DNA of 29,140 bases from JAICIG01 sp035532215 (GTDB taxonomy: Bacteria; Planctomycetota; Planctomycetia; Pirellulales; JAICIG01). The notes below the pieces were generated by a model. It made no database searches and was not told the origin of the DNA. It saw nothing but the letters and a program-made list of their open reading frames with translations. The DNA lies in contig DATKRK010000198.1 in the NCBI GenBank assembly GCA_035532215.1, forward strand, positions 1 to 29,140, given 5' to 3'. A program made the position numbers and the translations under genes. Positions 23,154 to 29,140 of this stretch are shown here, in pieces. Every line of letters begins with the position of its first letter. Within the stretch, counting starts at the first letter, position 1.

Positions 23154-24038
23154 ATGTTCAAGCGACTTGTGCCGGCGTTGTTGATTCTTGCCGCGGCCTC
23201 TTTTTCGCGCGCAGCCGACGACTACAAGCACGGCCCCGATTCCGAACGGCACGAGGGCGTGCCGCAAGGCAAGGTGATCAAGAAACATTGGACCAGCCAG
23301 GTGTTTGCGGGAACCGAGCGCGATTATTGGATCTATGTCCCTGCACAGTACAAGGCCGAGCAGCCGGCCTGCGTGATGGTCTTTCAGGACGGCGGCGCCT
23401 ATGAGCGCGAGAACGGCGATTTCCGCGTGCCGGTCGTGTTCGACAACCTGATTCACAAGGGGGAAATGCCGGTGACGATCGGCATCTTCATCAATCCCGG
23501 CGAGATTCCGCCCTCTGAACCGGGCGGCATGTCGCGGAAGAATCGCAGCTTCGAATACGACACGCTGAGCGATCAGTACGCCCGCTTCCTGCTGGAAGAG
23601 ATCCTGCCCGAGGTGAGCAAGGAATACAAGCTGACGGATGACCCCGAAGGCCGGGCGATCTGCGGCATCAGTTCGGGCGGCATCTGCGCGTTCACGGTCG
23701 CTTGGGAGCGGCCCGACGCCTTTCGCCGCGTGCTGAGCCACGTCGGCAGCTTCACGAACATTCGCGGCGGGCACGTTTACCCGGCGCTGATCCGCAAAAC
23801 CGAACGCAAGCCGATCAAGGTCTTCTTGCAGGACGGCTCGGGCGACCTGGACAACCTGCACGGCAACTGGCCGCTAGCGAATCAGCAGATGGCCGCCGCG
23901 CTGAAGTTCGCCAAGTACGATTACGAGTTCGTGTTCGGCGACGGCGGCCACAACGGCAAGCAAGGCGGCGCCATTCTGCCCGACTCGCTCCGCTGGCTGT
24001 GGAAGGATTACAAGCCGGCCGGCGAGAAGCAGGAGTAG
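23154..24038 (+). CDS. Secreted esterase of the esterase D / enterochelin-esterase-like family
   Basis: The product has 294 residues from the ATG at 23154, with GGAGAG seven bases upstream; an in-frame start 24 bases earlier lacks this. Residues 1-20 are a signal peptide ending in SRA, so the enzyme is exported. The alpha/beta-hydrolase core shows YVPAQY and VFQDGG (strand and oxyanion region), then GISSGG (171-176) with Ser173 as nucleophile. The Asp residues in LQDGSGDLDN (about 226-234) and His266 in GDGGHNGKQGG are likely the rest of the triad. The fold is that of PF00756-type esterases that cut carbohydrate or siderophore esters. A gluconolactonase-like relic follows within 200 bases, and such genes often neighbour sugar-related esterases in planctomycetes, so a carbohydrate ester is the favoured substrate (inference). 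Confidence 0.92.
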   Translation: MFKRLVPALLILAAASFSRAADDYKHGPDSERHEGVPQGKVIKKHWTSQVFAGTERDYWIYVPAQYKAEQPACVMVFQDGGAYERENGDFRVPVVFDNLIHKGEMPVTIGIFINPGEIPPSEPGGMSRKNRSFEYDTLSDQYARFLLEEILPEVSKEYKLTDDPEGRAICGISSGGICAFTVAWERPDAFRRVLSHVGSFTNIRGGHVYPALIRKTERKPIKVFLQDGSGDLDNLHGNWPLANQQMAAALKFAKYDYEFVFGDGGHNGKQGGAILPDSLRWLWKDYKPAGEKQE

Positions 24039-24109
24039 GCCGCGCAGGCGGCAGATCGATCGGCGAGGGGTCGCGAGGAGAGCCCGAATGATGATTGACA
24101 ACGCTTGCG

Positions 24110-24207
24110 CCAAAGTAGCAGGCACACTCCGTGTGCCGTCGCCAACGCGGGAATGGCGCCGAACGACAGCGCCGGTTACGGCACACGGAGTGTGCCTGCT
24201 ACTTTGG
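24110..24207. repeat. 30-bp perfect inverted repeat, REP/MITE-like
   Basis: Two perfectly complementary 30-base arms (24110-24139 and 24178-24207) flank a 38-base loop. Each arm contains its own mini-palindrome, GGCACAC-TCC-GTGTGCC or its complement. Two inverted copies of a small palindromic unit are the layout of REP pairs (BIMEs) or miniature mobile elements. It lies at the 5' end of the gluconolactonase relic, over the place where its start should be. No transposase is nearby. Confidence 0.85.
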
Positions 24208-24234
24208 TTGCGGCTGCGCCGCGCTGGGAAAACC

Positions 24235-24528
24235 GTGCGCCTCCGCGCCAGCGTCTGGGTTTGTCTGACCGCCTGCCTTTCCGCAGCAGCGGCAACGGCG
24301 CAGGACATGCCGCTGTCGATGGTGCTGATCGACGGCGAAGATTGGGAGCTGGCGGCCTCGGGCTTCAAGTTCACCGAAGGTCCGGCGGTCGACGCCGAGG
24401 GCAACTTATTCTTTACCGACGTGCCCAACCGCCGCATCCATAAGCTCGACACGCTCTATGTGACCAGCACCGACAAGATCTATCGCCGCAAGACGCAAGC
24501 GACCGGCGTGCGCTACGCGTCTCGATAA
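24235..24528 (+). pseudogene. Internally deleted SMP-30/gluconolactonase
   Basis: The reading frame (GTG at 24235, or ATG at 24088 reading through the inverted repeat) gives a signal-like peptide (SVWVCLTACLSAAAATAQD), then FTEGPAVDAEGNLFFTDVPN, the first blade of SMP-30/gluconolactonase/LRE proteins. It then passes straight to LDTLYVTSTDKIYRRKTQAT, which corresponds to the last blade of that family. A normal member has about 280-300 residues; here roughly 200 from the middle are missing while the frame stays open, so the six-blade propeller and its metal site cannot form. The upstream start region carries a 30-base inverted repeat. It is best read as a decaying gene, formerly a secreted sugar lactonase next to the esterase. 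Confidence 0.8.
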
Positions 24529-24565
24529 GCCCGGTCGGAGCTTCGGCTTCTTGCCGCGATACGCC

Positions 24566-24604
24566 AAAAACAAAACGGCCGCCCGGCTTGCGTCGGGCGA
24601 CCGT
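24566..24604 (-). terminator. Rho-independent terminator of the MORN-repeat gene
   Basis: On the minus strand, ACGGTCGCCCG and CGGGCGGCCGT form an 11-base-pair stem (one G-U pair) around an eight-base loop. TTTTGTTTTT follows directly. It starts 38 bases after the MORN gene stop and is a textbook intrinsic terminator, the clearest in the window. Confidence 0.88.
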
Positions 24605-24642
24605 CGTCGCTTTTCGAAAACGTTGCGTTCGACGGGCGAACG

Positions 24643-25965
24643 TTAGCGTTGGAACTGCGAGTGAATCCGGGGCGTAATCGGCTTCGGCAGCAGCGCCTCG
24701 TTCTTCGAGCCGTTGGCCTGAGCGGGCGCCGACCTGGGCGTCTCGACGATCTTGCTCTCGCCGTGCGACAAATCGGCCGTTTCGCGGACGTGGCCGTTGG
24801 AGTCCCACCAGCGCCAGCGGCCGGTCGGGCCGCCGTCGGCGTATTCGCCCAACGTCGCCTTCTGGCCGTTGGGGTGCCACCAGACCCACTCGCCGATTTG
24901 CTTGCCGGCGTCGTAAGAACCTTCAAGCGCCACTTGTCCGTTGTCGTACCACCAGGCGAACTTGCCCACCTGCAGGTCGTTCTGATAGGCGCCCTCGATT
25001 TGTTTCTGTCCCGACGGATACCACGAAGTCCAGGCGCCGTGTTTTTCGTCCCTGCCCTGCTTGATGTAGACGGCGGTCTTGGCGTCCCACCATTCGTCGG
25101 GGGTTTGCACGATCTCTTTGGCGTAGAGATACATGCCTTCCGACTTCTTCTGTTTATTGCCGCCGTTATGATACTCGGTTTTCAGCGCCAGCTTGCGGCC
25201 GTGCTGGTAGACGTCCTTGACGGTTTGCTTGGCTTCCAGGTTCCATTCGTTGAACTCGCCGTTGATTTCGCCCTTGTCGAAATCGATTTCGCGCATTTTG
25301 CGGCCGTTGGCGAAATACCAGATCGACTTGCCGTCGCGCTGGCCGTCGGCGAAGCTCCACTCGCTGGCCTTGTGCTGCTTGCTGTCGTAGATCGACCACT
25401 TGCCGTCGAGCTTGCCGTGCTTGAAAATGGCCTGTGAAACGAAGGGCGCCGCAAACTGCTGGTAGGGGGTCTTCGTGAGCAAGTCGGCTTCGTTGCCGCG
25501 ATACCAGCGGTTCCACGTGCCGTCGCGCTCGCCGTTTTCATAGCGCCCTTCGGCGATCAGCACGCCTCGCTCGTCCCACATCTTCCAACTGCCGTGGTTG
25601 ACGTAGTTGCCTTGAGCGTCTTGCGTGACTTCGCGTTCGATCTTCACGCTGCGGTTGGGATACCGCTCTCGAACCACCTCGATTTCGTGCGCGACGCCGG
25701 CTTCTTCGCCGTTCGCGTCGTCGGCGGCGGCCGTTTCGGCCGGCTTCAAGGCCGTTTCCGAGCCGTAACCGCCCGCTTCATAATCGTATCCATAACCATA
25801 ATCGTCGAGCGACTCGGGGCCGCCGGCAGGTTCGGTGACCAGCAGCGCGGTTCGCGGCTCGCTGGTCGCGGGCGACAGCTCCTGGCCGAAGGCCAGGGAG
25901 CCGTCGAGCGGCATCAGCATACATGCCGCTAAGGGGACAATCGATAGGGCGTGGTAGCGTGCCAT
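24643..25965 (-). CDS. Secreted MORN-repeat protein (YwqK-like)
   Basis: The product has 440 residues from the ATG at 25965, with AAGGAG seven bases upstream; an in-frame start at 26019 lacks a ribosome site. Residues 1-27 are a signal peptide. A Gly/Tyr-rich patch (DYGYGYDYEAGGYG) lies near residue 55. From about 95 to 410, at least eight degenerate repeats follow the MORN_2 form G.W..WY.NGQ....G.Y..G...G, clear examples being GAWTSWYPSGQKQIEGAY, GKFAWWYDNGQVALEGSY and GEWVWWHPNGQKATLGEY. Such repeats build an elongated beta sheet used for protein or lipid contacts; many database entries are labelled antitoxin YwqK without evidence. It is exported here, so a cell-surface or periplasmic role is likelier than an antitoxin one. 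It follows the 26153 lipoprotein gene on the same strand after 187 bases. Confidence 0.9.
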   Translation of the reverse strand: MARYHALSIVPLAACMLMPLDGSLAFGQELSPATSEPRTALLVTEPAGGPESLDDYGYGYDYEAGGYGSETALKPAETAAADDANGEEAGVAHEIEVVRERYPNRSVKIEREVTQDAQGNYVNHGSWKMWDERGVLIAEGRYENGERDGTWNRWYRGNEADLLTKTPYQQFAAPFVSQAIFKHGKLDGKWSIYDSKQHKASEWSFADGQRDGKSIWYFANGRKMREIDFDKGEINGEFNEWNLEAKQTVKDVYQHGRKLALKTEYHNGGNKQKKSEGMYLYAKEIVQTPDEWWDAKTAVYIKQGRDEKHGAWTSWYPSGQKQIEGAYQNDLQVGKFAWWYDNGQVALEGSYDAGKQIGEWVWWHPNGQKATLGEYADGGPTGRWRWWDSNGHVRETADLSHGESKIVETPRSAPAQANGSKNEALLPKPITPRIHSQFQR

Positions 25966-26043
25966 CGCGCGCTCCTTTTGCGAACACCAGGGGGAAATCA
26001 ACATTACAAAACTCGTCAATCAGTGGTGTTCATCGGCAGCGGC

Positions 26044-26061
26044 CGCTGAAAGCTTTCAGCG
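26044..26061. repeat. 18-bp perfect palindrome upstream of the MORN gene
   Basis: CGCTGAAAGCTTTCAGCG is perfectly self-complementary and lies 79 bases before the MORN gene ATG. It also lies about 90 bases after the stop of the preceding lipoprotein gene. It could be an operator dyad or a remnant of a transcription end; no T-run follows on either strand. Confidence 0.5.
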
Positions 26062-26152
26062 TTTGTCCCGATAGCACGGGAGCATTGGAAGGCTGTACGG
26101 ATTGGGAAAAGGCTTTCGACCGCTGGCCGGGGAAATCGCCGGCGAGAAGCGA

Positions 26153-27703
26153 TTACTTGGGCTTGCCTTGGACGGAGAACTCGATCGTCGACTGGCCGAT
26201 TTTGCGGCCGAGCGTATCTTCGATCGTCAGTTCGAGCGTGTAGCGTCCGTCGTAGATCATCGCCGGCAGCGTGAGGAAATAGCGGATGAAATAATCGCGG
26301 CGCCGGTTCTGGCAATGCTCTTCGGTCAGCGCGAAATCGTCGTGCGCCACCCGGCGCCCTTGCGAATCGAGGATTTGATAGCTCGATTGCAGCGAGGTAT
26401 GGAAGCCTTCGGCGGATTCTTCGCTTTTGAAGTTTTCCACCTCGGCGTAGAGCAGCACCTGCTGGCCGGGCTTGAACTCATGGCTCTCGAAGCGTTTGAA
26501 GACGCCGTAACTGACGACCTCGGTGCAGAAATTCAGGTTCTTGACCACCAGGTGGCCAAGTTGGCCGAGGCTAACGGCGGCTTGCGACAAGTGCGACGCC
26601 GCTTCGGCCGCTCGGCGGCTGGGGTCGGAGTTGGTTTGCGAGTCGAGAACGGCGCCGAGCGCAAAAAGCTGCTTCGACCAATAATCCTGCTGCCCTGGCG
26701 CAATGCCTGGAATGGGACGCAGCGCGTCGTCGCGGCGTCCGGCGGCCAGGTAGAGCATTCTCAAATAGACGTGGCGGGCGGTCGATTCGGCGTCATGAGC
26801 CGGCTCGCGAGTCTGGCTTTCGAGAGCCGCGATCGCCGACGCTAACGGAGCATCCCAGTCGCCATCGGCAGCCGACGACTTCGAAGTCGCCGGCTTCGTC
26901 TCGGTTTTTTCCGCCGCCGGCTGTTCGTAAGACGCTTGTTGCACGGCGTTCGCAGGGCCGGCGGCGGTCGCGGGATGGGCGGGCGCGGCCGGGTCCGCCC
27001 GGGCACCGGGCTGCGATGCAGCAATGCCGGGCGCGCCTGGCGTTGCGAGCGCCTGCGGCGCCGGTTGGCTGGGCGTCGTCTTGTTGGGTTCGACTGGCGC
27101 GAGGTTGGCGGCCGCGGCGCGTTGCTGGGCGGCAATCGTCCGCGGGTTGTTTTGAGTCGAAGCCAAAGCCGCGGTTGGCTGCGATTGGGCCGCTGACGGC
27201 GAATTGCCGGCAGCCTTGGCGGCTTGCTGCTTTTGATAGGCCAGGGTGGCCCGGATTTGTTGAGTCATCATCGGCCAGAGCGCCGGGTCGCTTTGACGCA
27301 GGTCTTCGAGCAGCCGCTTTTGCACCTGCGGATCGACGTCGCCCAACGATTCAATTTCCGCGATCACCGCCTGTAACGAAGGCGCCGGCGCTGCGCTTGG
27401 AACTACGGCAGGCGAGCCTGAGACGGCGCCAGGTTCTCCAGGCGGATGGACCGCCGACGACGAACGCCGCGGGTCGAAAGACCCCGGAGCCGCAATGGCT
27501 TGCGAACCGCTCGCCGCGTGGGGCGCGCCGCGAGGCTGTTCGGGAGCAGGCGCGCTGGGAGGCTGTTGCCAGCGCGGCACGGTTTTCGACGTAGACGTCG
27601 CCGACATCGTTTCGGGACCGGGCGCTTCGGGCGCAGCCGCGCAACCTGTCGCCGAAGCAACGGCCGCCGCCAGCAGACCGGGCAACCATTTGTATGCGTG
27701 CAT
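26153..27703 (-). CDS. Large lipoprotein with disordered middle and C-terminal beta domain
   Basis: The product has 516 residues. It has a signal peptide with lipobox-like ATGC, Cys21 being the probable lipidated residue. Residues 22-105 are Pro/Ala/Ser-rich and unstructured. A short helical part (about 110-165, LQAVIAEIESLGDVDPQVQK) follows, then a second long disordered segment rich in Ala, Gln and Pro (165-280). About 280-380 is helical, TPR-like (HVYLRMLYLAAGRRDDALRP). The last 130 residues form a compact beta-sandwich-like domain (FKPGQQVLLYAEVENF, YDGRYTLELTIEDTLG) that I recall from other planctomycete lipoproteins, without known function. The long flexible segments suggest a tethered reach across the periplasm. 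The ribosome site is weak. Confidence 0.85.
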   Translation of the reverse strand: MHAYKWLPGLLAAAVASATGCAAAPEAPGPETMSATSTSKTVPRWQQPPSAPAPEQPRGAPHAASGSQAIAAPGSFDPRRSSSAVHPPGEPGAVSGSPAVVPSAAPAPSLQAVIAEIESLGDVDPQVQKRLLEDLRQSDPALWPMMTQQIRATLAYQKQQAAKAAGNSPSAAQSQPTAALASTQNNPRTIAAQQRAAAANLAPVEPNKTTPSQPAPQALATPGAPGIAASQPGARADPAAPAHPATAAGPANAVQQASYEQPAAEKTETKPATSKSSAADGDWDAPLASAIAALESQTREPAHDAESTARHVYLRMLYLAAGRRDDALRPIPGIAPGQQDYWSKQLFALGAVLDSQTNSDPSRRAAEAASHLSQAAVSLGQLGHLVVKNLNFCTEVVSYGVFKRFESHEFKPGQQVLLYAEVENFKSEESAEGFHTSLQSSYQILDSQGRRVAHDDFALTEEHCQNRRRDYFIRYFLTLPAMIYDGRYTLELTIEDTLGRKIGQSTIEFSVQGKPK

Positions 27704-27803
27704 AGGACGTTAGAAGTGTCAGGAACGCGGGAGGCGGGAGAATAGGAGAAAAGGCGGCCCATTGCAAGCCGTCTCTGCGCCAGCGCGGCGCGCCGAACCG
27801 ACC

Positions 27804-27833
27804 TTGGAAAATCCGTGGAAGCAGCAGTATTAT
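27804..27833 (+). promoter_or_regulatory. Promoter for the lipase-like gene
   Basis: TTGGAA (27804-27809), an 18-base spacer and TATTAT (27828-27833) lie about 65 bases before the GTG start at 27899. A start point near 27840 would exclude the upstream in-frame starts at 27815 and 27836, in agreement with the ribosome site next to 27899. Confidence 0.5.
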
Positions 27834-27898
27834 CAATGCCCGCTCGTTGCCATTCGATCGTTTCCAGCAGTCCGCCCAAACCAGGGGAGACGCCGCTC

Positions 27899-29038
27899 GT
27901 GACCCTAAGGCAAAGCCGCGGCCGGTGGTTTTTCACGGTGTTTGTCGCGAGCATGGCGACGTGCCTTGCCTGGTCGCGCAGTCTGGCTGCCGAGCCGACT
28001 CCGCCCGCGGCGGCCGACGCCGGCGAGAGACCGCGCACCGATCGACCGTCGTCTTCCGCCGGTCCCGACGCGCCCGCTTCGCCGTCTGCCGATCTGCCGC
28101 CGCACCGCACGGTGCGCTACACCGACGGGCGGCTGCACATCGAGCGCAACGCACCGACGCTGGGCGGCGTGCAACTTTGGGGCGACGAGTTTTGGCGCCG
28201 CGGTTGGCATATCCAGCGCAACGCGCTCACCGGGCATTGCCGCTTGCTCGACGAAAACAATCGACGCGAAGATTGGGGTTCGTTCGAACAGTGCCTGACT
28301 CGCTTCGAGGAGCTGAAGCGCGAGCGAAACTTGCCGCCGATGAAGGGCCGCGCCGTGATCTTGCTGCACGGGCTCGGCGGTTGGCACAGCACGATGCAGC
28401 CGCTGGCGAACTACCTGCAAGAAAGCGGATCGTTCGCGGTCGTCAATCTGACCTATCCGAGCACTCGCGCCGACGTTTCGGCGCATGCCCGGGCGCTCGC
28501 CAGCGTGATCGAACACTTGGACGGGATCGAGGAGATCAATTTCGTCGCCCACAGCCTGGGCAACATTGTGGTCCGGCGTTACCTGGCCGACCGCGCCGCG
28601 GGAGGAAACGCCGACCCGCGAATTAAACGATTCGTGATGCTGGCCCCGCCGAATCACGGCAGCTTGCGAGCGGACAAGTGGTCGGACAAAGATCTCTTCG
28701 TGGCGGTGCTGGGCGCCTCGGCCGTGCAGTTGGGCTCGGGCTGGAGCGAACTGGAAAAGCAACTGGCGGTCCCGGCCGGCGAGTTCGGCATCATCGCCGG
28801 CGGGCGCGGCGACGATCGCGGCTATAGTTCGCGACTTCCCGGCGACGACGACAACACGCTCAGCGTCGACGCCACGCGGTTGGCCGGAGCTCGCGATTTC
28901 AAGATCGTGCCGGCGCGGCACTCGTTCATCATCGTCAGCCCGACCGTGCATCGCATGACGCTTGAATTCCTCGAACACGGCTACTTCGTCTCTGAAGCCG
29001 AGCGCAGCCCCATCGTCGACCGCAGGGCGCCGCGTTGA
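27899..29038 (+). CDS. Secreted lipase-like alpha/beta hydrolase
   Basis: The product has 379 residues from a GTG at 27899, preceded by AGGGGAG at nine bases. The N-terminus (MTLRQSRGRWFFTVFVASMA) begins a signal peptide ending near SLAAEP. A Pro/Ala/Asp-rich linker (to about 65) and a short beta-rich segment precede the hydrolase fold. VILLHGLGG (153-161) gives the oxyanion loop, and AHSLGN (217-222) holds the nucleophile Ser219 in AxSxG form. One of the Asp residues in LPGDDDNTLSVD (about 313-324) and His341 (ARHSF) are likely the remaining triad members. The layout resembles triacylglycerol lipases or PGAP1-like esterases. The substrate is unknown, and export suggests extracellular or periplasmic lipid or ester cleavage. 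It is divergent from the large lipoprotein gene. Confidence 0.9.
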   Translation: MTLRQSRGRWFFTVFVASMATCLAWSRSLAAEPTPPAAADAGERPRTDRPSSSAGPDAPASPSADLPPHRTVRYTDGRLHIERNAPTLGGVQLWGDEFWRRGWHIQRNALTGHCRLLDENNRREDWGSFEQCLTRFEELKRERNLPPMKGRAVILLHGLGGWHSTMQPLANYLQESGSFAVVNLTYPSTRADVSAHARALASVIEHLDGIEEINFVAHSLGNIVVRRYLADRAAGGNADPRIKRFVMLAPPNHGSLRADKWSDKDLFVAVLGASAVQLGSGWSELEKQLAVPAGEFGIIAGGRGDDRGYSSRLPGDDDNTLSVDATRLAGARDFKIVPARHSFIIVSPTVHRMTLEFLEHGYFVSEAERSPIVDRRAPR

Positions 29039-29092
29039 TACGGTCTGAGTAGACTGGGGAGGGGGGGGTGGCTGGCGGCAGAGCGAAGCGAT

Positions 29093-29110
29093 GCCCCAGC
29101 GAACTGGGGC
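29093..29110. terminator. Possible terminator hairpin after the lipase-like gene
   Basis: GCCCCAG, a CGAA tetraloop and CTGGGGC form a seven-base-pair stem 54 bases after the stop. It lacks a T-run, and the neighbouring GGGCTTCGCCC string recalls the gap near 3787, so it may be a dispersed repeat instead. No gene is visible between 29039 and the window end. Confidence 0.4.
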
Positions 29111-29140
29111 TTCGCCCAGGCGCCCGCCTACCTCAAAATC

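Noticed and set aside
24643..25965. Reading the MORN-repeat protein as the antitoxin of a toxin-antitoxin pair
   Set aside because: The protein has a signal peptide and no toxin-like gene is adjacent. The YwqK label is a database naming habit.
1..29140. tRNA, rRNA, CRISPR array or insertion sequence
   Set aside because: No cloverleaf, rRNA core sequence, regularly spaced repeats or transposase reading frame was noticed on either strand.

Overview
The window looks like a GC-rich planctomycete chromosome, probably Pirellulales-like. The assignment rests on lineage-typical families: a DUF1559 pseudopilin-like protein, a degenerate J-domain protein opening FDPYWQWLEIPP, a secreted SCGDYV/PCHGPNCS protein, a long CcsA paired with ResB (system II cytochrome c maturation), and many secreted or lipoprotein genes of unknown function. 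No rRNA, tRNA, CRISPR array, phage gene or transposase was seen.

Layout. (1) 1-3609, minus strand: a TolA/TonB-like membrane-anchored protein, a J-like membrane protein with its own promoter, and a secreted helical protein that runs off the left edge. (2) 3841-8979, minus: ResB then CcsA, the haem delivery and ligation complex. (3) 9272-10995: two divergent genes for small secreted proteins, one carrying a secretin-like motif. (4) 11086-19954, plus: the most interesting block. A promoter and a secreted SCGDYV protein are followed by a DUF1559 protein, a lipoprotein, an unusual RND adaptor (CusB-like), a greatly enlarged CusA-like pump and a second lipoprotein paralogous to the first. (5) 20001-22479: a secreted metzincin-like zinc protease (minus) divergent from a hotdog thioesterase (plus). 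(6) 22500-24640: a repeat-rich stretch with three different palindromic elements or repeat clusters, a secreted esterase, and an SMP-30/gluconolactonase relic that has lost its middle. (7) 24643-29038: a MORN-repeat protein, a large lipoprotein and a secreted lipase-like hydrolase.

How the genes may work together. The CusB/CusA block is best read as an envelope heavy-metal (probably Cu(I)/Ag(I)) export or handling system. The pump keeps the three methionines of the CusA metal site. It also has an insertion of about 290 residues with a His cluster in its periplasmic part and two extra membrane segments. The adaptor has several Cys/His metal-binding modules but appears to lack the lipoyl and alpha-hairpin region that normally reaches an outer-membrane channel, and no such channel gene is present. 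Two paralogous lipoproteins bracket the pair. This is the strongest candidate for an undescribed variant system. Family comparisons are from memory and no searches were run.
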